A DNA stretch of 64,000 nt from Actinomyces oris (GTDB lineage Bacteria; Actinomycetota; Actinomycetes; Actinomycetales; Actinomycetaceae): assembly GCF_006546825.1 (NCBI RefSeq), contig NZ_VICC01000003.1, positions 1 to 64,000 on the forward strand, written 5' to 3'. Shown here in pieces: positions 9,691 through 18,121 of this stretch. Position 1 is the first letter of the stretch, and each line of letters begins with the position of its first letter. The notes under the pieces were generated by a model, which searched no databases, was not told the origin of the DNA, and was given only the letters and a program-made list of their open reading frames with translations. The translations under genes and the position numbers were made by a program.

Positions 9691-10923
9691 ATGCAGAACA
9701 CGACTGACACGACGAGCCCGAACGCCGCGTCCGCCGACGCTCAACTGCCGCCGGCCCGCCGCCCCCAGTCCCTTGACTTCGCCGGATCGGCCCGCTCCAC
9801 GCTGGGGGTGGAGTGGGAGCTGGCCCTCATCGACCGAGACAGCCTCGACCTGCGTCAGTGCGCCGAGGAGATCCTCCAGAAGGTGGGCCCGGACCCGCAC
9901 GTGCACGGCGAGATGATGCTCAACACCATCGAGCTGGTCTCCGGGGCGCGCAGGACCGTGGCCGAGTGCATGGAGGACATCGCCTTCGCCTTCGACCGAG
10001 TCCTTCCCGTCACCGACCCGCTGCGCGTGGACCTGGCCTCGGCCGGGACCCACCCCTTCGCCGACCCGCTGGTGCAGAAGGTGACCAACGCCGAGCGCTA
10101 CGCACGCCTGGTGGACCGCACCCGGCTGTGGGGCCACCAGATGCTCATCTTCGGCACCCACGTGCACGTCGGCGTCGAGGACCGGAGCAAGGTCCTGCCG
10201 ATCCTCAAGGCCCTGCTCACGCGTACCGCCCACCTGCAGTGCCTGAGCGCCTCCTCGCCCTTCTGGGCGGGGGCGGACACTGGCTACGCGGACAACCGCG
10301 CCATGATGTTCCAGCAGCTGCCCACCGCCGGCGCCCCCGAGCAGTTCAGCACCTGGGAGCAGCTGGAGAGCTACACCGGGGACCTGGTCCACACCGGCGT
10401 CATCGAGGACTTCACCGAGATCCGTTGGGACGTGCGCCCCTCACCGCGCCTGGGAACCATCGAGGTGCGGGCCTGCGACGCCGCCACGAACCTGACCGAG
10501 CTGGCCGGCATGGCGGCACTGACCCAGTGCCTCGTGGAGTCCTTCTCCCGCACCCTGGACCGGGGTGAGGAGCTCGATGCGCTGCCGGACTGGTACGTCG
10601 CCGAGAACAAGTGGCGCTCAGCCCGCTACGGCATGGACGCGATCCTCATCGTCAACTCCGCCGGTGAGGAGGAGCTGGTGGGAGACACGGTTGAGCGGAT
10701 GCTCACCGAGCTCGCTCCCGTCGCCGAGGATCTCGGTTGCGCCGCCGAACTGGACTCCGTGCGCACCACGTTGGAGACGGGGGCCTCCTACCAGCGTCAG
10801 ATCGCCGCCGTCAGGGCCTACGGAGGGCAGCGGGAGGCGGCCGTCAGGCTGCTGCTGGCCGAGGCCCGCGCGGGCAGGCCCCTGCGTCCCACCGAGGTGC
10901 TCTCGCTGGCGGCCAAGTCCTGA
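9691..10923 (+). CDS. GCS2-type carboxylate-amine ligase (YbdK-like glutamate-cysteine ligase)
   Basis: The 410-residue protein matches the GCS2 family. The N-terminal motif is LGVEWELALID (about residues 37-47), with GEMMLNTIELVSG, SAGTHPF, FGTHVHVGVED and LSASSPFW following, and EVRACDAATN near residue 265. These residues form the ATP-grasp-like active site that joins a glutamate gamma-carboxyl to an amine in an ATP-dependent reaction. YbdK relatives have weak glutamate-cysteine ligase activity. In actinobacteria the product could feed a thiol or another gamma-glutamyl compound, and no partner gene nearby decides this. The ATG has a good AGGAGG site upstream. It follows the methyltransferase gene by 76 bp and may be co-transcribed. 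Confidence 0.88.
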   Translation: MQNTTDTTSPNAASADAQLPPARRPQSLDFAGSARSTLGVEWELALIDRDSLDLRQCAEEILQKVGPDPHVHGEMMLNTIELVSGARRTVAECMEDIAFAFDRVLPVTDPLRVDLASAGTHPFADPLVQKVTNAERYARLVDRTRLWGHQMLIFGTHVHVGVEDRSKVLPILKALLTRTAHLQCLSASSPFWAGADTGYADNRAMMFQQLPTAGAPEQFSTWEQLESYTGDLVHTGVIEDFTEIRWDVRPSPRLGTIEVRACDAATNLTELAGMAALTQCLVESFSRTLDRGEELDALPDWYVAENKWRSARYGMDAILIVNSAGEEELVGDTVERMLTELAPVAEDLGCAAELDSVRTTLETGASYQRQIAAVRAYGGQREAAVRLLLAEARAGRPLRPTEVLSLAAKS

Positions 10924-10971
10924 ACCGAGCGCCGACGACCCACCTGTGGCCGGTGGCGTCGGGGCTCCGGC

Positions 10972-11276
10972 TCAGGAGCGCCCTGTCCGCCGCTTCATCT
11001 CCTCACACAGAAGGCTGGTCATCCTGGTGACGGGGATCCCCAGCAGGGCGGGAAGCGGGATCGTTGTGTCACCGTGGGAGAAACTCTCTCCAGCCTGCGG
11101 TACTGCGATATGCGCTCCACCGGGTACCCCGCCCACAGGCACGAGCTCACGATCCCGACGGCCACGAACCCGACCAGTGCTCCGAGCTTTGCTCGCAGGA
11201 CCGCTGAGGAGCTGGCGAGGACCCGGGCGGAGGGATCGGCTTGCGCTGCAGCGGAGGAGATGGACCCGAATTCTCC
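10972..11276 (-). pseudogene. Remnant of a small membrane protein gene, frameshifted
   Basis: On the minus strand one frame (about 11276-11090) reads AVLRAKLGALVGFVAVGIVS then SCLWAGYPVERISQYRR, a convincing membrane helix plus basic tail. It then runs into unrelated residues. From about 11090 a neighbouring frame continues HGDTTIPLPALLGIPV and TRMTSLLCEEMKRR to a stop at 10972. Joined by a one-base shift, the two form a plausible C-terminal half of a membrane protein. No start codon or upstream half is present. The family is not recognised. Confidence 0.4.
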
Positions 11277-11651
11277 TTATCCTCCCGCAGGACGAACAAT
11301 GGAAAATGCAAGAGAGAACAACATGCACTGACGTCCCGACAGAACACGGAACCAAACGTCCGGGGTACATCTGAGCATTTCCCTCCCCACCCCTAGCACA
11401 TGACTTTCCACGTCATCGCACCATTGCCACCACAATTCTCCGAAACATTGTGCATTAATGAAGCGCACCCCGCATCCGCGCCCATGAGCTCATTTCCCTC
11501 TCGGTCCTCCTCTGACAGCCTCATGGATCCTCTGAGGCGCTGAATCATCTGCTCACTGAGAAGTCGGCCTGATGTCCGGACTCGTGCCCCACTGCTATTG
11601 CGAGCCGGCGCGGACCCGAGTCTCGACCGGCGTTCGGTGATTCCTGGGGGA
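11277..11651. other. Non-coding gap, AT-richer, no gene recognised
   Basis: About 375 bp between the membrane-protein remnant and the end of the large ABC gene. It is less GC-rich than its surroundings (especially 11275-11470). Short open frames exist on both strands but none has a ribosome-binding site or a recognisable motif. No strong hairpin was seen next to the ABC gene stop. Confidence 0.5.
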
Positions 11652-14600
11652 TCATTTCTGCCTCGATACGAGCGCCCATCCGCGGGCGCGGGTGCGTTGC
11701 TCCCAGAAGCTGCGGTAGGGCCCCTCGACGGAGACAAGCTCATTGTGGTGTCCCCGCTGAGCAATGCGCCCGGCGTCGTCGAGGACGATGACCTGGTCGG
11801 CGGCGGCGATCGTCTCAAGCTTGTGGGCAATGACGATGAGGGTCGAGGTGCGGCGCAGCTCCTGCATCGCGGCGACGATATTGGCCTCGTTCTCGGCGTC
11901 CAGTGCGCTGGTGGCCTCATCGAGCAGGACGATCGGGGCTCGTTTGAGCAGGGCACGGGCGATGGAGACGCGCTGGCGCTCCCCACCGGACAGGGCCCGC
12001 CCGCCCTCTCCCACGCGCGTGTCCCAGCCATGGGGCAGGCGGTCGACGATCTCCGTGACGCCGGCGAGGTCCGCGGCCCAGCGCACCTGGGCGTCGTCGG
12101 CCGCGGGGTTGCCGATGCGGATATTGGCGGCCAGGGTGTCGTCGAAGAGGTAGACGTCCTGGAAGACCATGGAGAGCTGCTCCATGAGCTGGGAGGTCGG
12201 CATGTCGCGCACGTCGGTGCCGCCGACACGCACGGTTCCCGAGTCCACATCCCAGAAGCGGGCGACGAGGCGGGCGATAGTCGTCTTTCCGCTGCCGGAG
12301 GGACCCACGATCGCGCACATGGTGCGTGCCGGCACCTTCATCGAAACCCCGGTCAGGACGGGCGCGTCGGGGCGGTAGCCGAAGACGACGTCGTCGAGCT
12401 CGACGACGCCCGGCTCGGGCAGCGAGCTGGGCACCTTGGGCTCGGCCATGAGTTCGGCGTCCATGACGGCATCGAGGTGGTTCATCATCTGGCGCCGCTC
12501 CTCCACACCCATGACGGCGGCTCCGATGTCGTCGAGCATGGTGGTGAAACGCAGGCACATGCCGATGACGGCGATGGCCACCAGCGGCTCCATGGCACCG
12601 GAGGCGGCCAGTGAGGAGGTCAGGACGATCATGGCGACGACGACGATCTGGCTCAGCGCGCCGTTGACGAGGTTGCCGGCGGACTCCCACCACAGGGCGT
12701 GCCTGGAGGCGCGTGCCCCGTCGTCGAAGGCGGCAGTCAGGCGGCTGTAGCCGGAGGCTGCCCGACAGGATCGCAGGGCGCCCTGGCAGCGGGCGATCTC
12801 GACGATGCGGGAGGCGAGCTCGCGCTCGGCGGGCTCGGAGATGGACTTGCCACGGTCCAGCAGACGGCGCGAGAGGCGCACGAATCCGGCGAACAGGGGC
12901 GCGGCCAGCGTCAGCAGGAGCCCCAGGCGCCAGTCCCAGGCCCAGGAGCCGACCCCGACGACCACGCATGCAGCAGCAGTGGAGGTGAGCAGGTACATGA
13001 AGTGGGCGGCGGACTCCCCCAGGGCCACCATCTCCTGGCTCACAGCCCGGGACAGGGTACCGGCGGAGTCCGCGGTGAACCAGCGCAGGGGCAGGCGCGC
13101 GATCCGGTCGCCCACTGCGTGGTGGACGTCGTGCATGAAGCCCAGCGCCCCCGACATGCCCAGGCGCCGCCCCTGGAAGTCACAGACGGCCGCACCGAGA
13201 CCGAGAACGACCAGCACGACGAGCCAGCCACCGAAGGACAGCCCCCATCGGGGCGCACCGGTCGCCAGAGCCACTGAGGCGGGCAGCAGCACCAGCAGCG
13301 CCAGTCCCACCAGGACCCCGTTGACTCCCGCCAGGGCGATGCACCCTCGGGTCTGTCTCCAAGAGGAGTCGGTCATGAGTCGGCGGAAGCGGGACAGCAG
13401 GGAGTTCGCCGGCCGAGAGGACCCGCCGGGGGTGGAGGGCACCGGACGCGTGGCCCCCGTCCGCCCATCCCGGTCATCGACGCGGGAGGGCGACGTCGCC
13501 AGGACCCTGCCGTCAGCCACACTGTCGGCCACACCGTCGTCCGGACTGTCAGCCGCGCCGTCAGCCACACTGTCGGCCACACCGTCGTCCGGACTGTCGG
13601 CCGCACCGTCGGCGAGTGCGGGGTCCTCCGTCCTGGTGGCGGTCTCGTCACCGTCCACCTCCGTGGCACCTTCGATCTCGCCGGCCTGGCGTAGCAGAGC
13701 CCGGTAGTGGGGCTCATCGGCCAGGTCATCGTGGGTGCCGGCGGCGACGATGCGTCCGCCGTCCATGACGGCGATGCGGTCGGCGCCGCGCACGGCGGCC
13801 GGCCGGTGGGCGATGACCAGGACGGTGCGGTCCTTGACCAGGGCGCTCAGTGCCTGCTGGATCTCGGCCTCGGACTCGGGGTCGGCCATGGCGGTGGCCT
13901 CGTCGAGCACGATGACGGGGGTGTTCAGCAGGATGGCGCGGGCGATGGCGATGCGCTGCTCCTGTCCACCGGACAGTGCCGTGTCCTGCCCCAGGACGGT
14001 GTCGTAGCCCTGTGGCAGCGCCATGATCTCCTCGTGGATGCGGGCCACGCGGGCGGCGGCGCGCACCTGCGCCAGGTCGGCCTCGGGGCGCCCGAGGGCG
14101 ATGTTCTCGCGCACGGTGGTGGCGAGCAGCTGGGCGTCCTGGAGGACGAAGGAGACGGTGGAGTACAGGGTGGACTCGTCCATGTCCCGCAGGTCCACCC
14201 CGCCGATGCGGACGGCTCCGGCGTCGGGGTCGGCGAAGCGGGCGATGAGGGTGGCCAGTGTCGACTTGCCCGAGCCGGAGGGGCCCAGCAACGCGGTCAC
14301 GGTTCCCGGTTCCAGGGTCAGGCAGGCGTCGTCGACGGCGAGGACCTCCCCGTAGGAGAAGGAGACGTGGTCGATCTCGACTCGCTCCGCGCGGGGCTGT
14401 GCGGGCCGGTCGGCGGCGGGCAGGACGGGGGTGTCGAGGACCTCGCACAGGCGCAGGGCTGCCGCGCCGGCGAGCTGGTAGGACCAGGAGATCGAGGCGA
14501 TGGTGATGAGGGCGGCGGGCAGGACCAGGGCGACGAGGGTCGTGGCCAGGACCTGGGGCAGGGTGACGGCCCCGGCGTGGATGAGCAGCGCCCCACCGCC

Positions 14601-15536
14601 GAGGTTGACCAGGAGCAGCACGGGGATGGAGACCCAGGTGAAGGACAGGCAGGTGACGGTCACCAAGGGCATCGCCCAGGCGCGGTAGAAGGCGGAGAAC
14701 TCGTCCGCAGCGGTGAGGTAGGCCGAGTGGGCGCGTCCCACGCGTCCGAAGGCCTTGACCACGCCGATCCCGGAGACGAACTCGACCATGGCCGAGGAGA
14801 TGGCGGCCAGCTTGCGGTCCATCTCCACGGTCTTCTCGTTCATGCCGCGCATGGACACCGAGTAGGTGAGCACGTAGAGGACGAGTGCGGAGACGGCCAG
14901 CAGGGCCAGGCGCCAGTCGATCCAGAAGGCGCACCCCAGCAGGGCCAGCGGGGTGACGATGGCGTTGAGGCGCTCGACGGGGCCGTGGGCGATGACGGTG
15001 TGGACGAGGGTCGTGTCGTCCTGAACGGCCTTGCGCAGGCGCCCGGAGGTGGAGGCGGTGAACCAGGACAGCGGGGCGTGGGAGATGCGCGCAACGATGT
15101 CGCGGCGCAGGCGGTCGCGCAGGGACAGGTCGGCCAGGTGGGTGATGAGCAGCGCCAGGAAGTACAGCAGCAGGCGGGTGGAGTAGGCGCTCACGAGCAC
15201 CATGACCACGCCTGACACCTGCTGAGGATCCGGGCTCAGGCCCGTCCGGTGGGCGCGCAGCAGGATATCGCCGAGCTGGACCAGTGCGATGTAGGGGGCC
15301 ACCGACAGGACCGCGGAGAGCAGGACGAGGGCCTGACCGATCCGCAGGCGGGTGCGCACGGGGGCGCCGAGGCGGGCGATGGCTGCCTGCCCCTCGCGCG
15401 AGCGCTGGGCGTTGCCCTGAGGGGGCGGCTCAGCTGCGTCGTCAGGCGCTGCTGCACCGGCTGAGGGCGGCGACGACGGCGCGGGCGATGGATACGGCGA
15501 GGCTCCCGGAGCTGACGACTGTGTCCGCGTGCTCAT
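11652..15536 (-). CDS. Fused double ABC exporter (TMD-NBD-TMD-NBD), siderophore-transporter-like
   Basis: At about 1,294 residues this is two half-transporters in one chain. First half: membrane domain residues about 65-350, Walker A GPSGSGKST near residue 415, signature LSGGQEQR, Walker B VIVLDEATAMADPESE, H-loop VIAHRPA. An Asp/Ala-rich linker (residues about 630-720) includes a 16-residue tandem repeat. Second half: membrane domain about 740-1030, Walker A GPSGSGKTT near 1079, signature LSGGERQR, Walker B IVLLDEATSALD. The DEATAMADPESE form recalls IrtAB/YbtPQ-type siderophore ABC proteins, normally two separate genes. Both ATP sites look intact. The ATG at 15536 is preferred over an upstream TTG. 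It is divergent from a TetR gene that probably controls it. Substrate unknown: siderophore, lipid or drug. Confidence 0.85.
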   Translation of the reverse strand: MSTRTQSSAPGASPYPSPAPSSPPSAGAAAPDDAAEPPPQGNAQRSREGQAAIARLGAPVRTRLRIGQALVLLSAVLSVAPYIALVQLGDILLRAHRTGLSPDPQQVSGVVMVLVSAYSTRLLLYFLALLITHLADLSLRDRLRRDIVARISHAPLSWFTASTSGRLRKAVQDDTTLVHTVIAHGPVERLNAIVTPLALLGCAFWIDWRLALLAVSALVLYVLTYSVSMRGMNEKTVEMDRKLAAISSAMVEFVSGIGVVKAFGRVGRAHSAYLTAADEFSAFYRAWAMPLVTVTCLSFTWVSIPVLLLVNLGGGALLIHAGAVTLPQVLATTLVALVLPAALITIASISWSYQLAGAAALRLCEVLDTPVLPAADRPAQPRAERVEIDHVSFSYGEVLAVDDACLTLEPGTVTALLGPSGSGKSTLATLIARFADPDAGAVRIGGVDLRDMDESTLYSTVSFVLQDAQLLATTVRENIALGRPEADLAQVRAAARVARIHEEIMALPQGYDTVLGQDTALSGGQEQRIAIARAILLNTPVIVLDEATAMADPESEAEIQQALSALVKDRTVLVIAHRPAAVRGADRIAVMDGGRIVAAGTHDDLADEPHYRALLRQAGEIEGATEVDGDETATRTEDPALADGAADSPDDGVADSVADGAADSPDDGVADSVADGRVLATSPSRVDDRDGRTGATRPVPSTPGGSSRPANSLLSRFRRLMTDSSWRQTRGCIALAGVNGVLVGLALLVLLPASVALATGAPRWGLSFGGWLVVLVVLGLGAAVCDFQGRRLGMSGALGFMHDVHHAVGDRIARLPLRWFTADSAGTLSRAVSQEMVALGESAAHFMYLLTSTAAACVVVGVGSWAWDWRLGLLLTLAAPLFAGFVRLSRRLLDRGKSISEPAERELASRIVEIARCQGALRSCRAASGYSRLTAAFDDGARASRHALWWESAGNLVNGALSQIVVVAMIVLTSSLAASGAMEPLVAIAVIGMCLRFTTMLDDIGAAVMGVEERRQMMNHLDAVMDAELMAEPKVPSSLPEPGVVELDDVVFGYRPDAPVLTGVSMKVPARTMCAIVGPSGSGKTTIARLVARFWDVDSGTVRVGGTDVRDMPTSQLMEQLSMVFQDVYLFDDTLAANIRIGNPAADDAQVRWAADLAGVTEIVDRLPHGWDTRVGEGGRALSGGERQRVSIARALLKRAPIVLLDEATSALDAENEANIVAAMQELRRTSTLIVIAHKLETIAAADQVIVLDDAGRIAQRGHHNELVSVEGPYRSFWEQRTRARGWALVSRQK
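13511..13606 (-). repeat. 48-bp tandem repeat (two copies) in the ABC-exporter linker
   Basis: Copies 13511-13558 and 13559-13606 differ at only two positions. The unit is a multiple of three and encodes 16 residues rich in Ala, Asp and Ser (AADSPDDGVADSVADG). It falls between the two halves of the fused transporter. Confidence 0.9.
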
Positions 15537-15561
15537 CAGGTATCCCAACCTTCCGTCGACC

Positions 15562-15605
15562 CTAATTCTGAATGGCTTTCAGAACTTAGTGAGGTCCACC
15601 TTACT
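15562..15605. promoter_or_regulatory. Two palindromes in the ABC exporter / TetR divergent promoter
   Basis: Within the roughly 120-bp gap lie two adjacent dyads. TTCTGAA-N5-TTCAGAA is flanked by CTAA/TTAG (15562-15589). AGTGAGGT-CC-ACCTTACT (15588-15605) has one mismatch per half. Either may be the operator of the neighbouring TetR protein. The second is loosely reminiscent of a DtxR/IdeR iron box but does not match it well. Confidence 0.5.
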
Positions 15606-15656
15606 CTCGCCGCTGAACCTCGGGCAACAGCTCGCACGGACCATTACGGTGCTGCC

Positions 15657-16379
15657 ATGACACGATCTGCGCGACTGGGCCGACCGACCGGACCGAGACC
15701 GGGCTTCTCGCGCGACGACGTCGTCGATGCCGCCCTCGAGATCGGCATCGCGGAGTTCACGCTCACGGCGGTGGCCAAGCACCTGGGAGTGGCGGTCTCC
15801 GGGCTGTACCGCACGATCTCCTCGCGCGAGGATCTGCTGGCCGCCTGCCTGGAGAGGATCGCCGCCGAGGTGGAGACTCCGGGCGCCGGGAGGCGCTGGC
15901 CCGATGCGGTGCGGGCCCACGCCGAGGCCATCTGGGCGATGCTGGAGCGCTACCCCGGCCTGGCCGGAGTCATCATGGGGGTGCCGTGGGCCCACCAGCT
16001 CTTCGCCACCCCCGTGGCTCAGGCGTGCCAGGTCCTGGTCGACGGCGGCCTGGGGGTCGAGGAGGCCGGGGTGGTCCTGGACTTCGTCGGCGACACCGTC
16101 ATCTCCACGCACGCGCAGATCGAGGTCATGCGCTCCCCCGCGGCCCCCTCGGGGCTGGGCGGCCCCACAGGACTGGAGGAGACCAGCCGGTTCGCGGCCG
16201 CCGCCGGGAACCCTCCCCTGCCCGAGGCGCTGACGCCCAACGAGAGCTGGCTGGAGCGCGGCGGCCTGGACCGCAAGATCGAGATCATCATCCGGGGAGT
16301 GGCCGCCGGCCTGCCCCCGAGCGCAGCGGATACGGGAGGGAAGTCGGCCTCAGGGGGCGACGTCAGTGGGCGACGCTGA
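15657..16379 (+). CDS. TetR/AcrR-family transcriptional regulator
   Basis: The 240-residue protein has an N-terminal helix-turn-helix: FSRDDVVDAALEIG, then LTAVAKHLGVAVSGLYRTISSRED (residues about 20-60), with the characteristic Gly-x-Tyr at the recognition helix. The C-terminal ligand domain includes MLERYPGLAGVIMG and is typical of TetR_C proteins. It is transcribed away from the fused ABC exporter across a short gap holding two palindromes, so it most likely represses that exporter (and itself) until a transported ligand binds. Its 3' end overlaps the 3' end of tsaD by 17 bp, convergently. Confidence 0.88.
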   Translation: MTRSARLGRPTGPRPGFSRDDVVDAALEIGIAEFTLTAVAKHLGVAVSGLYRTISSREDLLAACLERIAAEVETPGAGRRWPDAVRAHAEAIWAMLERYPGLAGVIMGVPWAHQLFATPVAQACQVLVDGGLGVEEAGVVLDFVGDTVISTHAQIEVMRSPAAPSGLGGPTGLEETSRFAAAAGNPPLPEALTPNESWLERGGLDRKIEIIIRGVAAGLPPSAADTGGKSASGGDVSGRR

Positions 16380-17409
16380 CGTCCAACGGCATCCCCGAGT
16401 CCGGGGCGAAGTCCATAGGGCTGGGGGCGACACCGGCCCGCACGGCCGCTGACCCCAGGGCTGCGATCTGGGCGCCGTTGTCGGTGCAGAAGCGCAGTGG
16501 AGGCAGGCGCAGGGTGATGCCGGCCTCCTCGCAGCGCTCGGCCGCCAGGGAGCGCAGGCGGGAGTTGGCCGAGTACCCTCCCCCGACGACGAGCGTGTCG
16601 CAGCCGGTGTCCAGGCAGGCCCGGACCGCCTTGGCCGTCAGGGAGTCGTTGACGGCCTCGGAGAAGGCGGCACAGACGTCAGCACTGGGCACCTCCTGGC
16701 CGGAGTCCTCCAGGGACTCCACATAGCGGGCCACAGCGGTCTTGAGGCCGGAGAAGGAGAAGTCGTAGCGGTAGCGCTCCTTGTCCTTGCCCGCGGCCAG
16801 CCCTCGAGGGAAGCGGATGGCGCCGCGGTCGCCCTCCTGGGAGAGCCGGTCCACGTGCGGGCCGCCGGGGTAGGGGAGGCCCAGGAGGCGGCCGACCTTG
16901 TCGAAGGCCTCGCCGGCGGCGTCGTCGAGAGTGCCGCCGAGCTCGACGACGTCGGTGGCGACGTTGCGGATGCTCAGGAGGTTCGAGTGGCCGCCGGAGA
17001 CGATGAGTCCGACGAAGCGCTCCGGCAGGGGGCCGTCGACCAGCTCATCGACCGCCAGGTGGCCGATGACGTGGTTGACGCCGTAGATCGGCCGGTTCAG
17101 GCTCGCGGCCAGGGCCTTGGCGGCGGAGATGCCGACGGTCAGGGAGCCGATGAGTCCGGGGCCGGCGCACACGGCGACGGTGTCGACCTCACTGAGGTCG
17201 ACACCGGCCTTCTCCAGCGCGGCGTCGAGGGTTGGAAGGAAGGACTCCAGGTGGGCGCGTGAGGCGATCTCGGGGATGATGCCGCCGAAGCGCGCGTACT
17301 GGTCCATGGAGGTGGCGGTGACATCGGCGAGGAGCTCGCGGCCGCGCACGAGGGCCACGCCGGTCTCGTCGCAGGTGGACTCGATGCCGAGAATGAGGGG
17401 GTCGCTCAC
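16363..17409 (-). CDS. tsaD: tRNA N6-adenosine threonylcarbamoyltransferase TsaD
   Basis: TsaD transfers the threonylcarbamoyl group from TC-AMP to adenosine 37 of ANN-decoding tRNAs, with TsaB and TsaE. The 348-residue protein shows the ASKHA motifs: GIESTCDETG at the N-terminus, FGGIIPEIASRAH, AGPGLIGSLTVG, the metal-binding NHVIGHLA (two His, about residues 110-115), VSGGHSNL, GEAFDKVGR and GGGYSANSRLR. The start is the GTG at 17409. tsaB and tsaE are 5-9 kb to the right on the same strand. The usual tight rimI-tsaD neighbourhood is interrupted here by sdhCAB and a HAD remnant. Confidence 0.95.
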   Translation of the reverse strand: MSDPLILGIESTCDETGVALVRGRELLADVTATSMDQYARFGGIIPEIASRAHLESFLPTLDAALEKAGVDLSEVDTVAVCAGPGLIGSLTVGISAAKALAASLNRPIYGVNHVIGHLAVDELVDGPLPERFVGLIVSGGHSNLLSIRNVATDVVELGGTLDDAAGEAFDKVGRLLGLPYPGGPHVDRLSQEGDRGAIRFPRGLAAGKDKERYRYDFSFSGLKTAVARYVESLEDSGQEVPSADVCAAFSEAVNDSLTAKAVRACLDTGCDTLVVGGGYSANSRLRSLAAERCEEAGITLRLPPLRFCTDNGAQIAALGSAAVRAGVAPSPMDFAPDSGMPLDVSVAH

Positions 17410-17433
17410 GGGGCCAGACTATCGCCTGGAGAG

Positions 17434-17830
17434 ACGGACGCCGAACAGGCGCCTATCGAGGCCTCGGGTGCCGCATCCTTCGTGGCGGCCTTGATCGATG
17501 CCGGCGTTCCGCTGGCACTGGTGACCTCCGCGCCGATCGAGCTCATGCGGGTGCGCATGGAGGATGCCGGCGTCCCCATTCCCCCAGTGGTCGTCTCCGC
17601 CGGCGACGTCGAGCGCGGTAAGCCCGATCCCGACCCCTACCTCAAGGCCGCCGAGCTCCTGGGCGTGCCAATCTCCTCCTGCCTGGTGCTGGAGGATGCT
17701 CCCTCCGGCTACACCTCCGCCCGGCGCGCCGGCGCACAGGTCCTCCTCGTGGGCGACGGCGTCCCCGAGGCCGGCTCGCACGTCCCACGCATCGCGGACT
17801 TCACCGGGATCACCTTCACCATCCATGAAC
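17434..17830 (+). pseudogene. Truncated HAD-superfamily phosphatase
   Basis: The frame reads FVAALIDAGVPLALVTSAP (motif II Thr/Ser), then VERGKPDPDPYLKAAELLG (motif III Lys), LVLEDAPSGYTSARRAG (motif IV acidic pair) and VLLVGDGVPEAG. This is the C-terminal core of a beta-phosphoglucomutase/sugar phosphatase-like HAD protein. The nucleophile motif DxDGT and the whole cap domain are missing: the reading frame begins next to the 5' end of tsaD, which lies on the other strand. After about 17830 the frame continues into unrelated sequence to a stop at 18111. A GTG at 17482 could start a short product, but it could not be an active phosphatase. Confidence 0.75.
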
Positions 17831-18031
17831 GCCGAGCCGGGCATGTCTTGCGGGCGGGGACATTTCACGCAGCCGGGCGCGTGTCGTTCCGGGCGGGGCC
17901 ATTCGACGCCGTCGGGGACAGCAATCCTGTCACCGTACGCGCCACATGCCCCCGCCCGGAAGAGAGTGCCCCCGCACGCGCAGAAAGTCCCCACCGGCGT
18001 GCGCTGGTAAAAGGTATGCACGTAGAACACC
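17831..18031. other. Non-coding spacer with GGGCGGGG-CATT-like motifs
   Basis: Between the HAD remnant and the sdh hairpin lie several short GC-rich near-repeats (GGCGGGGACATTTC, GGCGGGGCCATTC, and their inverted forms such as GCCCCCGCCC). No gene with a credible start was seen. Confidence 0.45.
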
Positions 18032-18102
18032 ACCGAGCCGGGCACTTTTCGCGACCCCCGACAGAATGTCTGGAGGACGACGCGAGAAGTGCCCGGCTCG
18101 GT
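18032..18102. terminator. Large hairpin downstream of sdhB
   Basis: 22-nt arms (18032-18053 with 18081-18102), one mismatch, and a 27-nt loop that itself contains GACA...TGTC. It lies 20 nt past the sdhB stop, so it is the likely operon terminator. The size and inner stem are unusual for a simple terminator. Confidence 0.7.
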
Positions 18103-18121
18103 ATGGAGTGAGGCAGGTGGA

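Noticed and set aside
13511-13606. The tandem repeat considered as a CRISPR-like array
   Set aside because: Only two 48-bp copies, in frame within a coding region, with no spacers; it is a coding minisatellite.
17831-18031. Repeated GGGCGGGG-CATT motifs considered as a CRISPR or attachment array
   Set aside because: Spacing and sequence are irregular and there are no unique equal-length spacers; recorded only as a repetitive spacer.
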